This document shows, in pieces, positions 51,334-58,079 of a stretch of DNA of 64,000 nucleotides. This DNA is from Eonycteris spelaea (Eukaryota > Chordata > Mammalia > Chiroptera > Pteropodidae). The notes beneath the pieces were generated by a model, which saw only the letters and a program-made list of their open reading frames with translations, searched no databases and was not told the origin of the DNA. Numbering within the stretch: the first letter of the stretch is position 1; every line of letters starts with the position of its first letter. Made by a program: the position numbers and the translations under genes. The stretch lies in the NCBI GenBank assembly GCA_003508835.1, contig PUFA01000162.1, positions 1,922,001 to 1,986,000 of the forward strand. The letters run 5' to 3'.

Positions 51334-52933
51334 TATATATATATTATATATTTCTATCATTATATTTTGGATTACTAGAGATTTATTTCCAGAAGGTGAA
51401 CACACTTACATATAAATATTGAAAAGTTTCAAAAGGGTTTAAGTGCTTTCCACTACTACTGTGTTTGCATGAATGTTTCAGATACTAAGAACCTTAGAAT
51501 AATGATTTGAAAACAATTTTTTTATTTTATACATCAAGCATTGATTATAAAAGGGGGGAGGGAACACTTTCTTTGCCTGATATGTTAAATTATTCTAAGA
51601 GTATCTGATATATAGACTGTCAAGTCTATAGGATTTACTCTGAATTATAAAACACTACTTTCTGTGGCAGAAGCCTGCACAAAAAATACTTCAATCAGTT
51701 GTTCATTTTGAAGTACATTAAATTTGGAAGATGAAAACATTTAAAAGGTTATCAATGATCCTAGAATAATTTGACTTTTATTAAGTATTAAAAAAGTAAT
51801 AATACATTAGTTGTTCCCTTGCCTTAAATAAAACTTTGGAAAGTCTACCATGAAATAATACTTTCTGAAATCTTAAAAAAGCCCAAATAAATGCTCTTCA
51901 TTAAGATGAAGAATTAGAAATAACTGAGCATTATATTATCTCTGACAAAGCATGCCTTGACTTACAAGATTAGTTGAAAATGAAATTTAGTACATATTGC
52001 AACAATGTGACAAAGGAACATGTAATAAAGAACACTGTTGTCTATTTTGTTGTTGCCCACATATGATATTGGTACTTATAACAACCACAGATTTTTATTA
52101 AATTGGAAAATTATAACGGGTGAAAATACTTTGGTTTACTGTAAAAAGAGCAACATTACTACTTCAAATAAGATCACTTATATGTTTAATACTTGTTTGC
52201 TTTTTAATGTCTCATAAAATCTCTAAAGGAGTTTATCATAAAGAAATAACATACCGATAACAACCAACATCTATGAAGAGACAGTTTAGGACTATTTTTC
52301 CCTTTCAAAAATGCTGAACATCGAGAAAAATTATTACATTATCTTAAACTATTGGGTAGATATTATGAGAAAAAGTCCTGGAATAGCTAGGCTGGCCAAC
52401 TCATCAGTCCTTAGATCCCACATCTAGAAGTCTTCTCACATCTGCAGTGATCTCTCTGGAAACTAAGGCTACTTACTGCCTGGATAGTTCGTTCACTGAT
52501 TCTTGAAACACTAGCTTGGTTCTATTGCACAAACAGCTTTGGGTGATAAACTCCAGATGCTTTTTCATCTACTAAAATGGCCTTTCAAAATTGTGATAAT
52601 CTCTATGACTATGGACACTGCTTCTGCTTTCAAATGACAAAGTTGAATTGATAACCCAGAGTAGAAAGAATATCACCAGCAGAGTCACCTACGAAACTGA
52701 AATATGCAGCCTCCTCACCCACGGGAAAGGATCATCCATCTAAAGAGTCATACGCCTGGCTGTTCCCATTTTTGTATCTCACCACTCTGTAAATTCAGTG
52801 GTGGGTCTCAGCAGACGTCACAAGAAGTTCCTACCTGGACCAAGCTATATCCTGTGCGCTGGACCAGTGCGCGGAGGGCTGCTTCCTTCTGGGTGCCGCT
52901 CAATCCATCCCCGGATTTGTGATTTGATTCCAT
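12111..52933 (-). CDS. A1CF: A1CF, APOBEC1 complementation factor (11 coding exons, whole span; frame broken in exon 4)
   Basis: A1CF is the RNA-binding subunit that docks the cytidine deaminase APOBEC1 onto APOB mRNA for C-to-U editing, which makes apoB-48. It shuttles between nucleus and cytoplasm. Joined coding segments on the minus strand: 52835-52933, 37943-38077, 36033-36163, 31937-32176, 26541-26705, 23968-24065, 20340-20610, 18220-18425, 16065-16201, 15197-15345, 12111-12262. They total 1783 nt, one more than a multiple of three. The excess base is in exon 4. Without it the product is 593 residues against 594 in human. RNP motifs seen: RRM1 IFIGKL (58-63) and RGYAFVTF (96-103); RRM2 LFVGGI (138-143) and RGFAFVEY (179-186); RRM3 LYVRNL (233-238) and RDYAFVHF (266-273). 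All ten introns are GT-AG. As written, translation stops after 186 residues, so an automatic pipeline may call the gene low-quality or a pseudogene. The gene identity is secure. Confidence 0.96.
12263..14685 (-). other. A1CF: A1CF intron 10, first part
   Basis: Between coding exons 11 and 10. Contains a (TC)n microsatellite at about 14535-14550 followed by a short CA tract. No repeat family or other gene recognised. Confidence 0.6.
14690..14875 (+). repeat. MIR SINE
   Basis: Sense MIR: 'tgatttcttcatctgcacaa', then 'gtgccaggcacatagtaaga' and 'gctcaagtaaatattagct' in order. Confidence 0.8.
14925..15035 (-). repeat. MIR SINE fragment, opposite orientation
   Basis: Antisense MIR with 'caagatcacacagctgttaa' and a following 'cccagctcaattctcttgcc'. 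It lies back to back with the copy at 14690. Confidence 0.65.
15197..15345 (-). CDS. A1CF: A1CF coding exon 10 (end of dsRBD, poly-Ala tract)
   Basis: The exon is 149 nt. It completes Ile494 and encodes residues 495-543 plus the first base of Gly544. It begins [16 protein letters not shown] after acceptor tttccag and ends AAFPG before donor gtatgg. The end of the dsRBD-like domain ([11 protein letters not shown]) is followed by an Ala tract of eight identical GCT codons (15204-15227). The tract is purer than in human, where Thr interrupts it. A longer overlapping frame on the same strand is a shadow. Confidence 0.95.
15204..15227. repeat. (AGC)8 trinucleotide repeat encoding poly-Ala in A1CF
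   Basis: Eight perfect AGC triplets on the + strand, read as GCT (Ala) codons on the minus strand in exon 10. The codon-pure tract could vary in length between individuals. Confidence 0.9.
15346..16064 (-). other. A1CF: A1CF intron 9
   Basis: A 719-nt intron with gtgggt donor and tttccag acceptor. No repeat or RNA recognised. Confidence 0.8.
16065..16201 (-). CDS. A1CF: A1CF coding exon 9 (dsRNA-binding-like domain)
   Basis: The exon is 137 nt, residues 449-493 plus two bases of Ile494. It begins [12 protein letters not shown] after acceptor cttgtag and ends SQNPA before donor gtgggt. It is too short and too split in phase to stand out as an open frame, and was found by matching the expected protein. 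The helix followed by YQLHSAIG and LFLYKITIP fits the DND1/A1CF-type double-stranded-RNA-binding domain. GLPVY here replaces human GQPVY. Confidence 0.93.
17105..17205 (+). repeat. L2 LINE 3' end
   Basis: 'gatagcaaggattgtgttat' then 'ccccagaacctagcataatg' and a tail of 'caatcaatgggttttgaac' follow the L2 3' consensus order. Confidence 0.6.
18061..18110. repeat. (AT)n and (ATATCT)n microsatellite
   Basis: Eight AT units at 18061-18076, then about four copies of the hexamer 'atctat' to 18110. Confidence 0.9.
18220..18425 (-). CDS. A1CF: A1CF coding exon 8 (RG-rich region, tandem acceptor)
   Basis: The exon is 206 nt in the long form. It completes Glu380 and encodes residues 381-448. It includes RGLGGRGY and GLGRGY, an Arg/Gly-rich stretch, and ends KLAPQ before donor gtaggt, phase 0. 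Two acceptors in the same phase lie 24 nt apart: cctag before 18425 and ctgtag before 18401. Use of the second drops EIYMNVPV and converts codon 380 to Gly, matching the two known A1CF isoforms that differ by eight residues. Confidence 0.95.
18401..18425 (-). promoter_or_regulatory. A1CF: Tandem 3' splice acceptors of exon 8
   Basis: The upstream AG gives an exon start at 18425 and the downstream AG gives 18401. The optional 24 nt (18402-18425) keep the frame and encode EIYMNVPV. This arrangement matches the established long and short A1CF isoforms in human. Which form dominates cannot be judged from sequence. Confidence 0.85.
18426..20339 (-). other. A1CF: A1CF intron 7
   Basis: A 1.9-kb AT-rich intron with a T-run near 18608-18626. 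No interspersed repeat family was confidently recognised. Confidence 0.7.
20340..20610 (-). CDS. A1CF: A1CF coding exon 7 (end of RRM3 and Tyr/Gly-rich linker)
   Basis: The exon is 271 nt, residues 290-379 plus the first base of codon 380. It begins [15 protein letters not shown] after acceptor ctacaacag and ends APSVR plus G before donor gtaaca. RRM3 ends near residue 305. The remainder is the family-specific region with TRGTGGRG and a Tyr/Pro-rich stretch. There is a one-residue deletion relative to human in the segment [10 protein letters not shown], which accounts for the total of 593 rather than 594. Two other long open frames over this exon are shadows. Confidence 0.95.
22140..22620 (+). 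repeat. L2-like LINE fragments
   Basis: 'tgcacatcatagatgtcgta' with a following 'aatagaataaatgaataa' resembles an L2 tail. The pyrimidine-rich text to about 22610 resembles the upstream L2 3' region. Diverged; boundaries approximate. Confidence 0.4.
23113..23145. repeat. (TC)16 microsatellite
   Basis: Uninterrupted TC dinucleotides followed by a T-run. The open frames across it are artefacts. Confidence 0.95.
23968..24065 (-). CDS. A1CF: A1CF coding exon 6 (RRM3 core)
   Basis: The exon is 98 nt. It completes Gly257 and encodes residues 258-289. It begins [10 protein letters not shown] after acceptor tttacag, carries RNP1 RDYAFVHF (266-273) and ends ALNGK before donor gtaatg, phase 0. Translation continues open into the intron for about 37 codons, which lack family similarity and are not coding in the recognised isoforms. 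Confidence 0.95.
25968..26174 (+). mobile_element. MER20 non-autonomous hAT transposon, near full length
   Basis: Starts 'cagtgatttccagg', then 'ggagacatttttggttacta', 'ggcatctagtgggtggaag', 'gctaaacatcctataatgca' and ends 'gttgggaaac'. This is the MER20 order over about 207 bp. Confidence 0.85.
26195..26345 (+). repeat. Ancient LINE/SINE-type repeat fragment
   Basis: 'tattgagcatctactgtgtt' followed by 'ccaggcacaagaatagggac' is a very common mammalian repeat motif. Family uncertain. Confidence 0.4.
26541..26705 (-). CDS. A1CF: A1CF coding exon 5 (RRM2-RRM3 linker, start of RRM3)
   Basis: The exon is 165 nt. It completes Gly202 and encodes residues 203-256 plus the first base of Gly257. It begins [13 protein letters not shown] after acceptor ttcaacag and ends NNIKP before donor gtagga. 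It contains an acidic linker (EPEVEVDED) and RRM3 RNP2 LYVRNL (233-238). The reading frame is open throughout. An unrelated open frame on the + strand here is a shadow. Confidence 0.95.
27435..27610 (-). repeat. MIR SINE
   Basis: Antisense MIR: 'ctcagttttacagaaaggaa' followed by 'ataacttgcccag'. Confidence 0.6.
28159..28536 (+). mobile_element. MER5A-like hAT element, split by a nested insertion
   Basis: The left part (28159-28227) has 'gagtggttcttaacctttgc' and 'acctgggttcc'. The right part (28434-28536) has 'gtggtctgggcctcagg' and ends 'gttgggaaccattg'. The two halves make one MER5A once the inner 206 bp are removed. Confidence 0.7.
28228..28433. mobile_element. Small non-autonomous DNA transposon with TIRs, nested in MER5A; family not assigned
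   Basis: The 206-bp insert begins cagtggtgtgctgg and its other end reads, inverted, cagtgatgagctgg: 12 of 14 bases match. The CAGTG start fits hAT-type ends. No coding capacity. A clear target-site duplication was not seen, as expected for an old copy. Confidence 0.6.
28672..28850 (+). repeat. MIR SINE
   Basis: Sense MIR: 'ggctttgaagtcagacatgt', 'attttctcatcctgtaaaac', 'gtacctacttactagggttg' in order. Confidence 0.75.
28905..29030. repeat. MER5-like palindrome with a perfect 34-bp inverted repeat
   Basis: 28923-28956 and 28973-29006 are exact reverse complements, separated by 16 nt. Pairing resumes outside (gattg 28911-28915 with caatc 29014-29018). The sequence resembles the end of a MER5 element in both orientations. 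It would fold into a long hairpin if transcribed. Confidence 0.85.
29035..29178 (+). mobile_element. MER5A-like hAT fragment
   Basis: 'actgaatcaggaggatggtg', 'caagccctcggggtgattct' and 'gatgcaggctagctttgaac' follow the MER5A order. Short open frames here are not genes. Confidence 0.7.
29868..29960. repeat. T-rich low-complexity tract
   Basis: Imperfect 'attgt' and 'ttatt' repeats around a T-run. Confidence 0.85.
30062..30077. repeat. C16 homopolymer
   Basis: Sixteen consecutive C on the + strand inside intron 4. Confidence 0.95.
31077..31168. repeat. Imperfect minisatellite (ttgttttcaa-type unit)
   Basis: Several imperfect copies of 'tcaattctgttgtttt' and 'tcaattgttgtttt' in tandem. Confidence 0.8.
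31937..32176 (-). CDS. A1CF: A1CF coding exon 4 (RRM2), carrying a one-base frameshift
   Basis: The acceptor is tttttgcag and the donor is gttagc, with T at +3, so somewhat weak. The exon reads [10 protein letters not shown], then RNP2 LFVGGI (138-143), up to YPSAADK. The phase of exons 3 and 5 requires 239 nt, but 240 are present. The A-run after the GAT codon of Asp174 (T-run 32015-32019 on +) has five bases, where the expected Lys-Thr-Lys-Asn needs four. In the frame as given, 11 foreign residues follow Lys175 and a TGA lies at 31981-31983. RNP1 RGFAFVEY (179-186) and the rest of the exon are intact in the +1 frame. Skipping this exon would not restore the frame. A homopolymer error in the assembly or a recent mutation are the two readings. 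Confidence 0.93.
32785..33545 (+). mobile_element. L1M LINE 3' fragment, interrupted by MER20
   Basis: Old L1 ORF2-end text: 'gggacacttggcaaaatgta' and later 'atggaatgctctatagtcat', interrupted by the MER20 piece. Many lesions. Confidence 0.6.
33090..33215 (-). mobile_element. MER20 fragment
   Basis: 'cactacatgccagtagctac' and 'ctaaatgtcccctatggtgg' match MER20 in reverse. Confidence 0.6.
34425..34600 (-). repeat. MIR SINE
   Basis: Antisense MIR: 'catctaatatgtgtcaggta' and 'gcccaatgaggtaggtatat'. A C11 run lies just upstream at 34388-34398. Confidence 0.75.
34610..34992 (+). mobile_element. Tigger-family (pogo/Tc1) DNA transposon fragment
   Basis: Starts 'cagtagtccctcttatctg', then 'aaatattaaatggaaaattc', 'cagaaataaacagttcatga', and 'gttcaagtaacccttgttta'. 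This matches the 5' part of a Tigger element. The transposase region is missing. Confidence 0.8.
35040..35800 (+). mobile_element. L2 LINE 3' region
   Basis: 'cagcagcctctcactggctc', 'gaataaaatccaaagtctta', 'tgtaaagccctccaactgca' and a tail near 'tagtgcccagaaaatattta' follow L2 order. A T-run sits at 35629-35641. Confidence 0.7.
36033..36163 (-). CDS. A1CF: A1CF coding exon 3 (rest of RRM1)
   Basis: The exon is 131 nt, residues 79-121 plus two bases of codon 122. It starts [11 protein letters not shown] after the acceptor cttatag and ends in AG before donor gtaaga. It carries RRM1 RNP1 RGYAFVTF (residues 96-103), the aromatic RNA-stacking face of the domain. The split Arg codon AG|A is completed by exon 4. 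Confidence 0.95.
36164..37942 (-). other. A1CF: A1CF intron 2
   Basis: A 1.8-kb intron with the CA/CG tract below and a short CA run near 37244-37257. 37640-37860 may be an old repeat, unassigned. Confidence 0.7.
36214..36270. repeat. Alternating purine-pyrimidine CA/CG tract
   Basis: Mixed CA and CG dinucleotides with 'gcacgcgcgcacgcacacac' at its centre. Confidence 0.85.
37943..38077 (-). CDS. A1CF: A1CF coding exon 2 (start of RRM1)
   Basis: The exon is 135 nt, residues 34-78, phase 0 to 0. It begins ENGQRKYGG after the acceptor tttgcag and ends PLCEK before the strong donor gtgagt. It includes the Pro/Gly-rich linker [11 protein letters not shown] and the RNP2 motif IFIGKL (residues 58-63) of the first RNA-recognition motif. 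Reading through the donor gives intronic residues VSPN before a nearby stop, so the boundary is clear. The sequence is nearly identical to the human protein. Confidence 0.95.
38420..38620 (+). repeat. MIR SINE
   Basis: Sense MIR: 'atggggccttgggcacatga', 'ccattttctcatatgcaaag' then 'tggggataataacggc'. Confidence 0.8.
39820..40040 (-). repeat. MIR SINE
   Basis: Antisense MIR: 'cttgctatatgtcagatact', 'aagcccagagagatttaaat', 'gatttgaacctaggcattct'. Confidence 0.75.
41793..41842. repeat. (AAAAC)n simple repeat
   Basis: Tandem AAAAC/AAAC units on the + strand. It precedes the MIR directly. Confidence 0.9.
41855..42045 (-). repeat. MIR SINE
   Basis: Antisense MIR: 'cactgctaagtgcttcactt', 'ttgagttaactcattaaatc', 'ccaaggcatggaat'. 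Confidence 0.75.
45510..45521. repeat. G12 homopolymer
   Basis: Twelve consecutive G on the + strand in intron 1. Confidence 0.9.
46860..47035 (+). repeat. DNA-transposon-like MER fragment
   Basis: 'ctgaaaaaggtcagatagtt' ... 'actacaaaaacaggctgtag' ... 'gggttgcagacctctg' is the same dispersed family as the fragment near 4870. Family not assigned. Confidence 0.5.
49590..49795 (+). repeat. MIR SINE
   Basis: Sense MIR: 'tcttgtgcaagttacataac', 'ttgttttccttatctggaaa', 'gctacctcatagtgtag' in order. Confidence 0.75.
50170..50900. other. Less AT-rich unassigned block in intron 1
   Basis: GC content is visibly above the surroundings and the sequence is not low complexity. It could be an old LTR or ERV internal fragment. 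I could not match it to a family and see no open frame. Confidence 0.35.
51303..51350. repeat. (TG)n then CG and (AT)n tract
   Basis: About 13 TG units (51303-51329) run straight into 'gcgcgtatatatatat'. All alternate purine and pyrimidine. Confidence 0.9.
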
Positions 52934-52978
52934 TGAGAGTGATTATCAGCAAAAAATCAGGTTAATTAGGGTTGCTCA
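52835..52978 (-). CDS. A1CF: A1CF coding exon 1 (start codon; 5' UTR part 52934-52978)
   Basis: The ATG is at 52933-52931 and begins [11 protein letters not shown]. The exon encodes residues 1-33, ends GTCCAG and is followed by donor gtagga; the phase is 0. An in-frame TAA lies 12 nt upstream of the ATG (52943-52945), which supports this start. The -3 base is T and the +4 base is G, so the Kozak context is only moderate. The 5' exon edge at 52978 is inferred from the nearest upstream acceptor (ggtttcag) and is less certain than the coding part. The coding portion is 52835-52933. The segment lies before RRM1 and is followed by the longest intron in the window. Confidence 0.9.
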
Positions 52979-55900
52979 CTGAAACCAAATTTAAGATAAA
53001 TTAAGTAAATTGCTGTTGCCATGTCTAAACTTGTCCTTTTCATGAAGGACACCTTTAGGAAACATTCTCTATAAAAGTCATTAAGATTAGAGCAATTAAC
53101 AGCCACACACAGACAAGGCCAGTTAAATGTCCTCATTAAAAAAGAGTTTTTACAGATGTTCAATTTCAGTTGAAATTTAAAAGAAAAAAATGAATAATAT
53201 CCCTTCTCTGATTAGAATACAGATCAGTGATTCTCAATCCAGTGATCTTAGAATGTCACCAGAGCCTCAGAAACAAGTTAGCTGTCAACTGAAACAATAA
53301 GTTTGATAATAATGAAAGAATGTGCAGAACGGTCCTCACAGATGTGGGAAGAGGGCACTGTTACTAAAGCAAATCAAATCGTATAAAGTATCAAAATCCT
53401 GTGTTTTAGTTTCACTTATCTATTTTACATGTTAACTAGACATTTAACTACTTACTTTCCAAAGATAATTTATAAAACAGAATATGCTGGTGATAGATAT
53501 ACAGAAGGCATCATACAAACTACTTTATGTCATAAAAATGTCACTGAGGTTTTAACAAAACAAGAAGAGTAGATTCCTTTGAGTGGTGTTAGAAGGGCCT
53601 ACTAAAACCTGGATCACATACCAGATAGACCACTCAGTAGAGGACATTAAGCCCTTGTAAAAATCTAAGAAATTATGAAAGCGACATATGTCCATGTTTA
53701 TGTATGTCGATATGAATATGTAACTTCAGCATTTTCTGGTCTAGACTTTCTATTTGAGAACATGATTGGAACCCCATTCCCAATGTGATGGTTGTTCAAA
53801 TTTACAAATTCCCAGAGCAAAGGTGTGGTCGTACGGAAGGTTTAGTGGTGCAAGACCCTGAGGCTCCCATGTATGTACGGGCTGACCCTGCCGGCTGAGT
53901 GTGAATGTGAATGGCTCCGTGAAGGTTCTGTGCTGGGTTTTCACTCTGCTTAAATGTGTTCTGCCAAGCAAGACAGAGAAAAGGTGTTTTATGATGATTT
54001 GAATCAAATGCAAATCTAATGTATTTTTTGTCCTGTGCATCGAGATTTTCTATACTAATTTTGGTTGTCATTTAAAAATTCAGAATGAATGGACCATTAA
54101 TAATATAAGAAAGTGGGCCAAAAATTGGGTGACAAAAAAAAGTGAAGCTGAGGTGATCATTTCGGTAAAATGCAGTTTCAAAGTATTAATAGAATACAAA
54201 AAGTCCCTAGACTAATAGACAAGCATCATTTAAAAAGTAATATTTTCAATATAATTTAGAAAACTAAAGGAAAAAAGCCAGTGAGATTCCAGAGAGAAAA
54301 TATCAATTAGTTGTGACAGGGACCAGAGCAGTTTTAGTTTCTGCATGCAAGCATGGCCATTCTTGACCTTGAGCTTTCTAATAATTCCTGCTTGCTTCCG
54401 ACCCAAGTCAGTTTGTTTTTTACTTATTCATTCTCTTAAGAACTATTTAGTTACTGCTGTCTGTATGTCAGTTCCACTCCCTGCTCAACTTTAGGGCATT
54501 GTGTTTCGTGGGCAGTAGGCTAACCCAGTTGGTTAACATACCAGTTTTTCTGTGTCTATACTTTGCAAAAGGCAGTGATTAAAAAAAATTGTAATTTTTT
54601 CTATTTTGGCCAAGATAAATTAGAAAGTACCTTTCTCAAAGTGGTGATTTGATATACATGTAACAATCCAGATTGGGACATGTAGTTTTACTGACACATT
54701 TACAGGATAAATGCCCTTTCTGTGGATACTACAAAGTAGGGAAAAAAATAAGACCTGTTTTTCAGTTTATAATCCCAATCTGCTGGTAAGTACAGTCATA
54801 GAAACCTCTACAAAACAATATACAGCCTCTTTAAAAAAAAAAACTACAAAAGGCATTTCAAAGGTCTACAAAGAAAACTAGACTTTAAGACAAAGTCTAA
54901 CTTTTATACTTTTCTCAAATGTTGACTAAAACCGTCTTTTCATCATAAGACTCTCAAACCTTCCTATGGTGCTGAATTTAACCTATCAGAGCAGGAAGGC
55001 CATACATGGCTTGGGGTCTGATGAGGTTAGGTATGTATGTATGCCTTACAGAAATAAGCCATAGGAACTTCGCTCTTGTTTCTATCAAGTAGCCTATGGT
55101 ATATTGGTTTTATTATCAGTCATTTTGTTTAAAGTCACTTTCCAAGAACTGAGGACTTTACTATACTGATTTTGTTTGCCTACAAAGCTTAGCCTGATAT
55201 TATGATAAGTGCTCACTAAATACTTGTGGAGCGAATGAAAGACTTTGAATCAGCATTTTACAAATTACCATGACTTGCACTCAATCAGAAGTAAAATAAA
55301 TCTGCAGCTTTCCACCTCCTAATACTTCCTGTTTCAGTACCTTACTGAAAGTTCTTTCTTGGAATGAACTTGCTTTATGTGAGAAATTGACTTGAGTGGT
55401 TTCTCTACATTTATGAATATGTCATCATATTTGTGTGAAAGACAGGTAAATAAAAATTTTTTGAATGCAAAGTAATTGGAAAACAGAGTTGAAATTTAGA
55501 TTTACTTGTCTTTTTCTTAATGTCTTTGTGGCTTTACAGTTTAATTTTAGTGCTTATTTGGTCAAGAAAAGAAGGACCTAAAAGTTATCGGGAGTTCAAG
55601 ATTTCTAGCTTCCTGAAAGTCTCAGGTGCGGTGGAATGAATATTTCACCTCATTACTTGGTTAAGATTGCTCAGTAGAAATTTCCAGAGTTCACTGTTGG
55701 GCAAGGTCAGAGCTGCTGTTCCTGATCTTTGACCCTGATGGGCTCAGGTACCAGTGAGCTCTGACTCAGGGAAGGTTTAGGGAAACAGATAAGGAAGGTG
55801 GAAGAGAGAAGCAGATCGGGGGTATAGGAGGTATGTAAATCTGACATCTCCAAATCTAGACCTGTCAGGGAGATACTATGTGGTGCTCCGTAATTATACT

Positions 55901-56263
55901 CAGGTCTCCAAAGAGGAAAAGCATTTATTTTGTACTTAAAAATTGGTCCCATGTAAAGAACTAAGTCATAGAAAGAAATAGGAGAGGATTTTAAGTGAAT
56001 TTGGTATTTAGATTTGCCTGAAGTTATGGCAATGCTGGAAGATTTTTGTGTCCTAATGGAACCTAAATTGATAGCTAGAGAAACAGAGAAAGTAGGGAAA
56101 CAAGTTGTGTGTTTTTTTAAAGTCTCTCAAAATTGTAAATTGGTCAAGACATGAAGCAAAGGTAAAAGAAGTACATGATAAAAAAAAAAAAGCACACTTA
56201 AAGAGTGAAGGAAGAATAAGTTGGAAAAGCCAAAGCAGAAATGGTAGTTGTGAATGATAGGCA

Positions 56264-56298
56264 GAAAAAAAAAAAAAAGAAAGAAAGAAAGAAAGAAA
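56264..56298. repeat. Poly-A and (GAAA)n tract
   Basis: An A-run followed by about five GAAA units. Confidence 0.9.
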
Positions 56299-57344
56299 AT
56301 GAAGGCTAAAAGAGAATTAAAGTTAGAAGATTTATTGGTTAAAAATTAAATGAAATAATCCCAACTTTAAAAGGTCAAAAATATTAATTTAATGTCTACC
56401 ACATACCAAGCACTGCACTAGACAGTTTAAAATTAGGAAATGCAGTAGTTTTGTTAATATTATAGTTTCTATCTTGTTTATTTCATTTGATTTTTTAAGA
56501 GAATGGGAAGAAAGACTATTTCTGACTTGGTAATCAGAGGAGAGGTGTTCTTTTGTAATTGAGCAGAGAGATTTCTTGGCTGGTACTAGCAATGTGCCCT
56601 AAAGGCACTGCAAGTTGATGATGGCTTCGCCTGCCTTTGGACCTCTCCAAACCGAACCCAGCCTTTCCCAGTGTGTTATTGTACACTAACGTTACATGAT
56701 GTAGTCTGGGTATAATTCATATTCAACATGCAACTTGAACAAGAGGTTTTATCATGAATTTCAGCCTTCTGGTGTCTCCTGAGGATTTTACGTGGAAGGA
56801 ATTCCAGATTGTATTGAAATGGTCTGTGAAGGATTTATGACAAAATTTATGAATTTGCCAATGGATGCTAAGTAATTATTACTTTGCATTACTTGATAAC
56901 AAAATAGAAATTAGCTCTAATATTCTCTTTGAAAAAATGTTTACAATTGGTCTTAAGCTTATTTTGGTAGTGAATTAATGTGATAGCTCTTTATTTGTTC
57001 ATGTATCATGAACCATAGCAAAATTAATAGGATATATGCATACATAAAATTCCAATATGTAGCCATAAAAACATCACACAAAGTCCCAATATGTGGCATC
57101 TTATTTTATAGAAGCAATATATGTCAGCAAAAAAAAAAAAAGAAAAATAAAGAAAAGAAAGAGAAAGAAAATTAACCAGAATCCCATCTTCATTACTAAT
57201 TTGTTAGTAATGAATCATACACTCATTTGGTCCTGATCAATTTTGGGCCTTTAAGGCTCCAAATAAAAGAAATTAAATTTCTTCATAGTAGATATATTTA
57301 TTTTACTTTAGTAGGTACCACTGTTTTAGGGAAGGACAGGCTTG

Positions 57345-57560
57345 GATTTAAATTTAGTTCTGCCACCAGGATTTGAACTTTTGTGAGACCCTGTTTCCTG
57401 TTCTAAGAAAATAATAGATGCACTGATACCTAATTTGAAGTTGTTTTGTTTGTTTGTTTTTGTATTTTAACAAAGGATTAAATCAATCAGATAATGGATT
57501 TGAGGTCACCTAACATGGTGCTTGGCATACAGAAGGTGCTCAAGAAATATTCCTTTTTTG
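57345..57560 (+). repeat. MIR SINE
   Basis: Sense MIR: 'gttctgccaccaggatttga', 'gaccctgtttcctgttctaa', 'ggtgcttggcatacagaagg'. It is interrupted by a (TTTG)n stretch near 57443-57460. Confidence 0.65.
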
Positions 57561-58079
57561 TTCCTTATCTGTTTCTTTGATTCATCTTAACCATCATCTG
57601 GAGTTCTCTGCATGGTTATTCTCCTTTCTAGCAATTGTCTGAGGTAAAGAGAAATGTAGTTTTGAATTCATTATCTTAACCTCTTTCATATGGCTTTAAT
57701 AATTAGTTATTTCATTTATGTTTGTTTATATTTTTTAATTGGAAAAATCCTTAAGGTCCTGAGTCTGTGTATGTTTGTCTTTCATAGAGCATCTTATGTT
57801 GTGATGAAAGTTAGACACAATCTAAATTTTAGATTTAGATGAGCAGTAGTACAGTGCAGCTAATAATGTTGATGTTATGGTAGAAAATGTAATGATTCCG
57901 ATATATATTTGTGAAATATAATCAAGTAGAGAAGGCTACGGAACAGAATATATAGTCTGATTTTGTTTAATAAAGACTGATTATGAAAGGCTAACTGGTT
58001 ATATCTGGGTAGTAGATTAATAAATTATATTTATTGTTCTTGTTTATTTGATTGTTTTTAGCTTTTTATAACATACAGC

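Larger units (their letters stand above)
38078..52834 (-). other. A1CF: A1CF intron 1 (after the first coding exon)
   Basis: A 14.8-kb intron, AT-rich, with the MIR, MER and simple repeats listed separately. 42060-42200 may hold another partial MIR, 39120-39470 and 47220-47600 old L1-like text. 43000-46850 and 48000-49580 show no recognised element. No other gene or RNA seen. Confidence 0.65.
52979..58079 (-). other. Upstream intron or 5' region of A1CF
   Basis: No 5' non-coding exon or promoter could be identified. An L2-like tail lies at about 55190-55250. 57120-57170 is an A/G-rich tract. The rest is unassigned apart from listed repeats. Confidence 0.5.
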
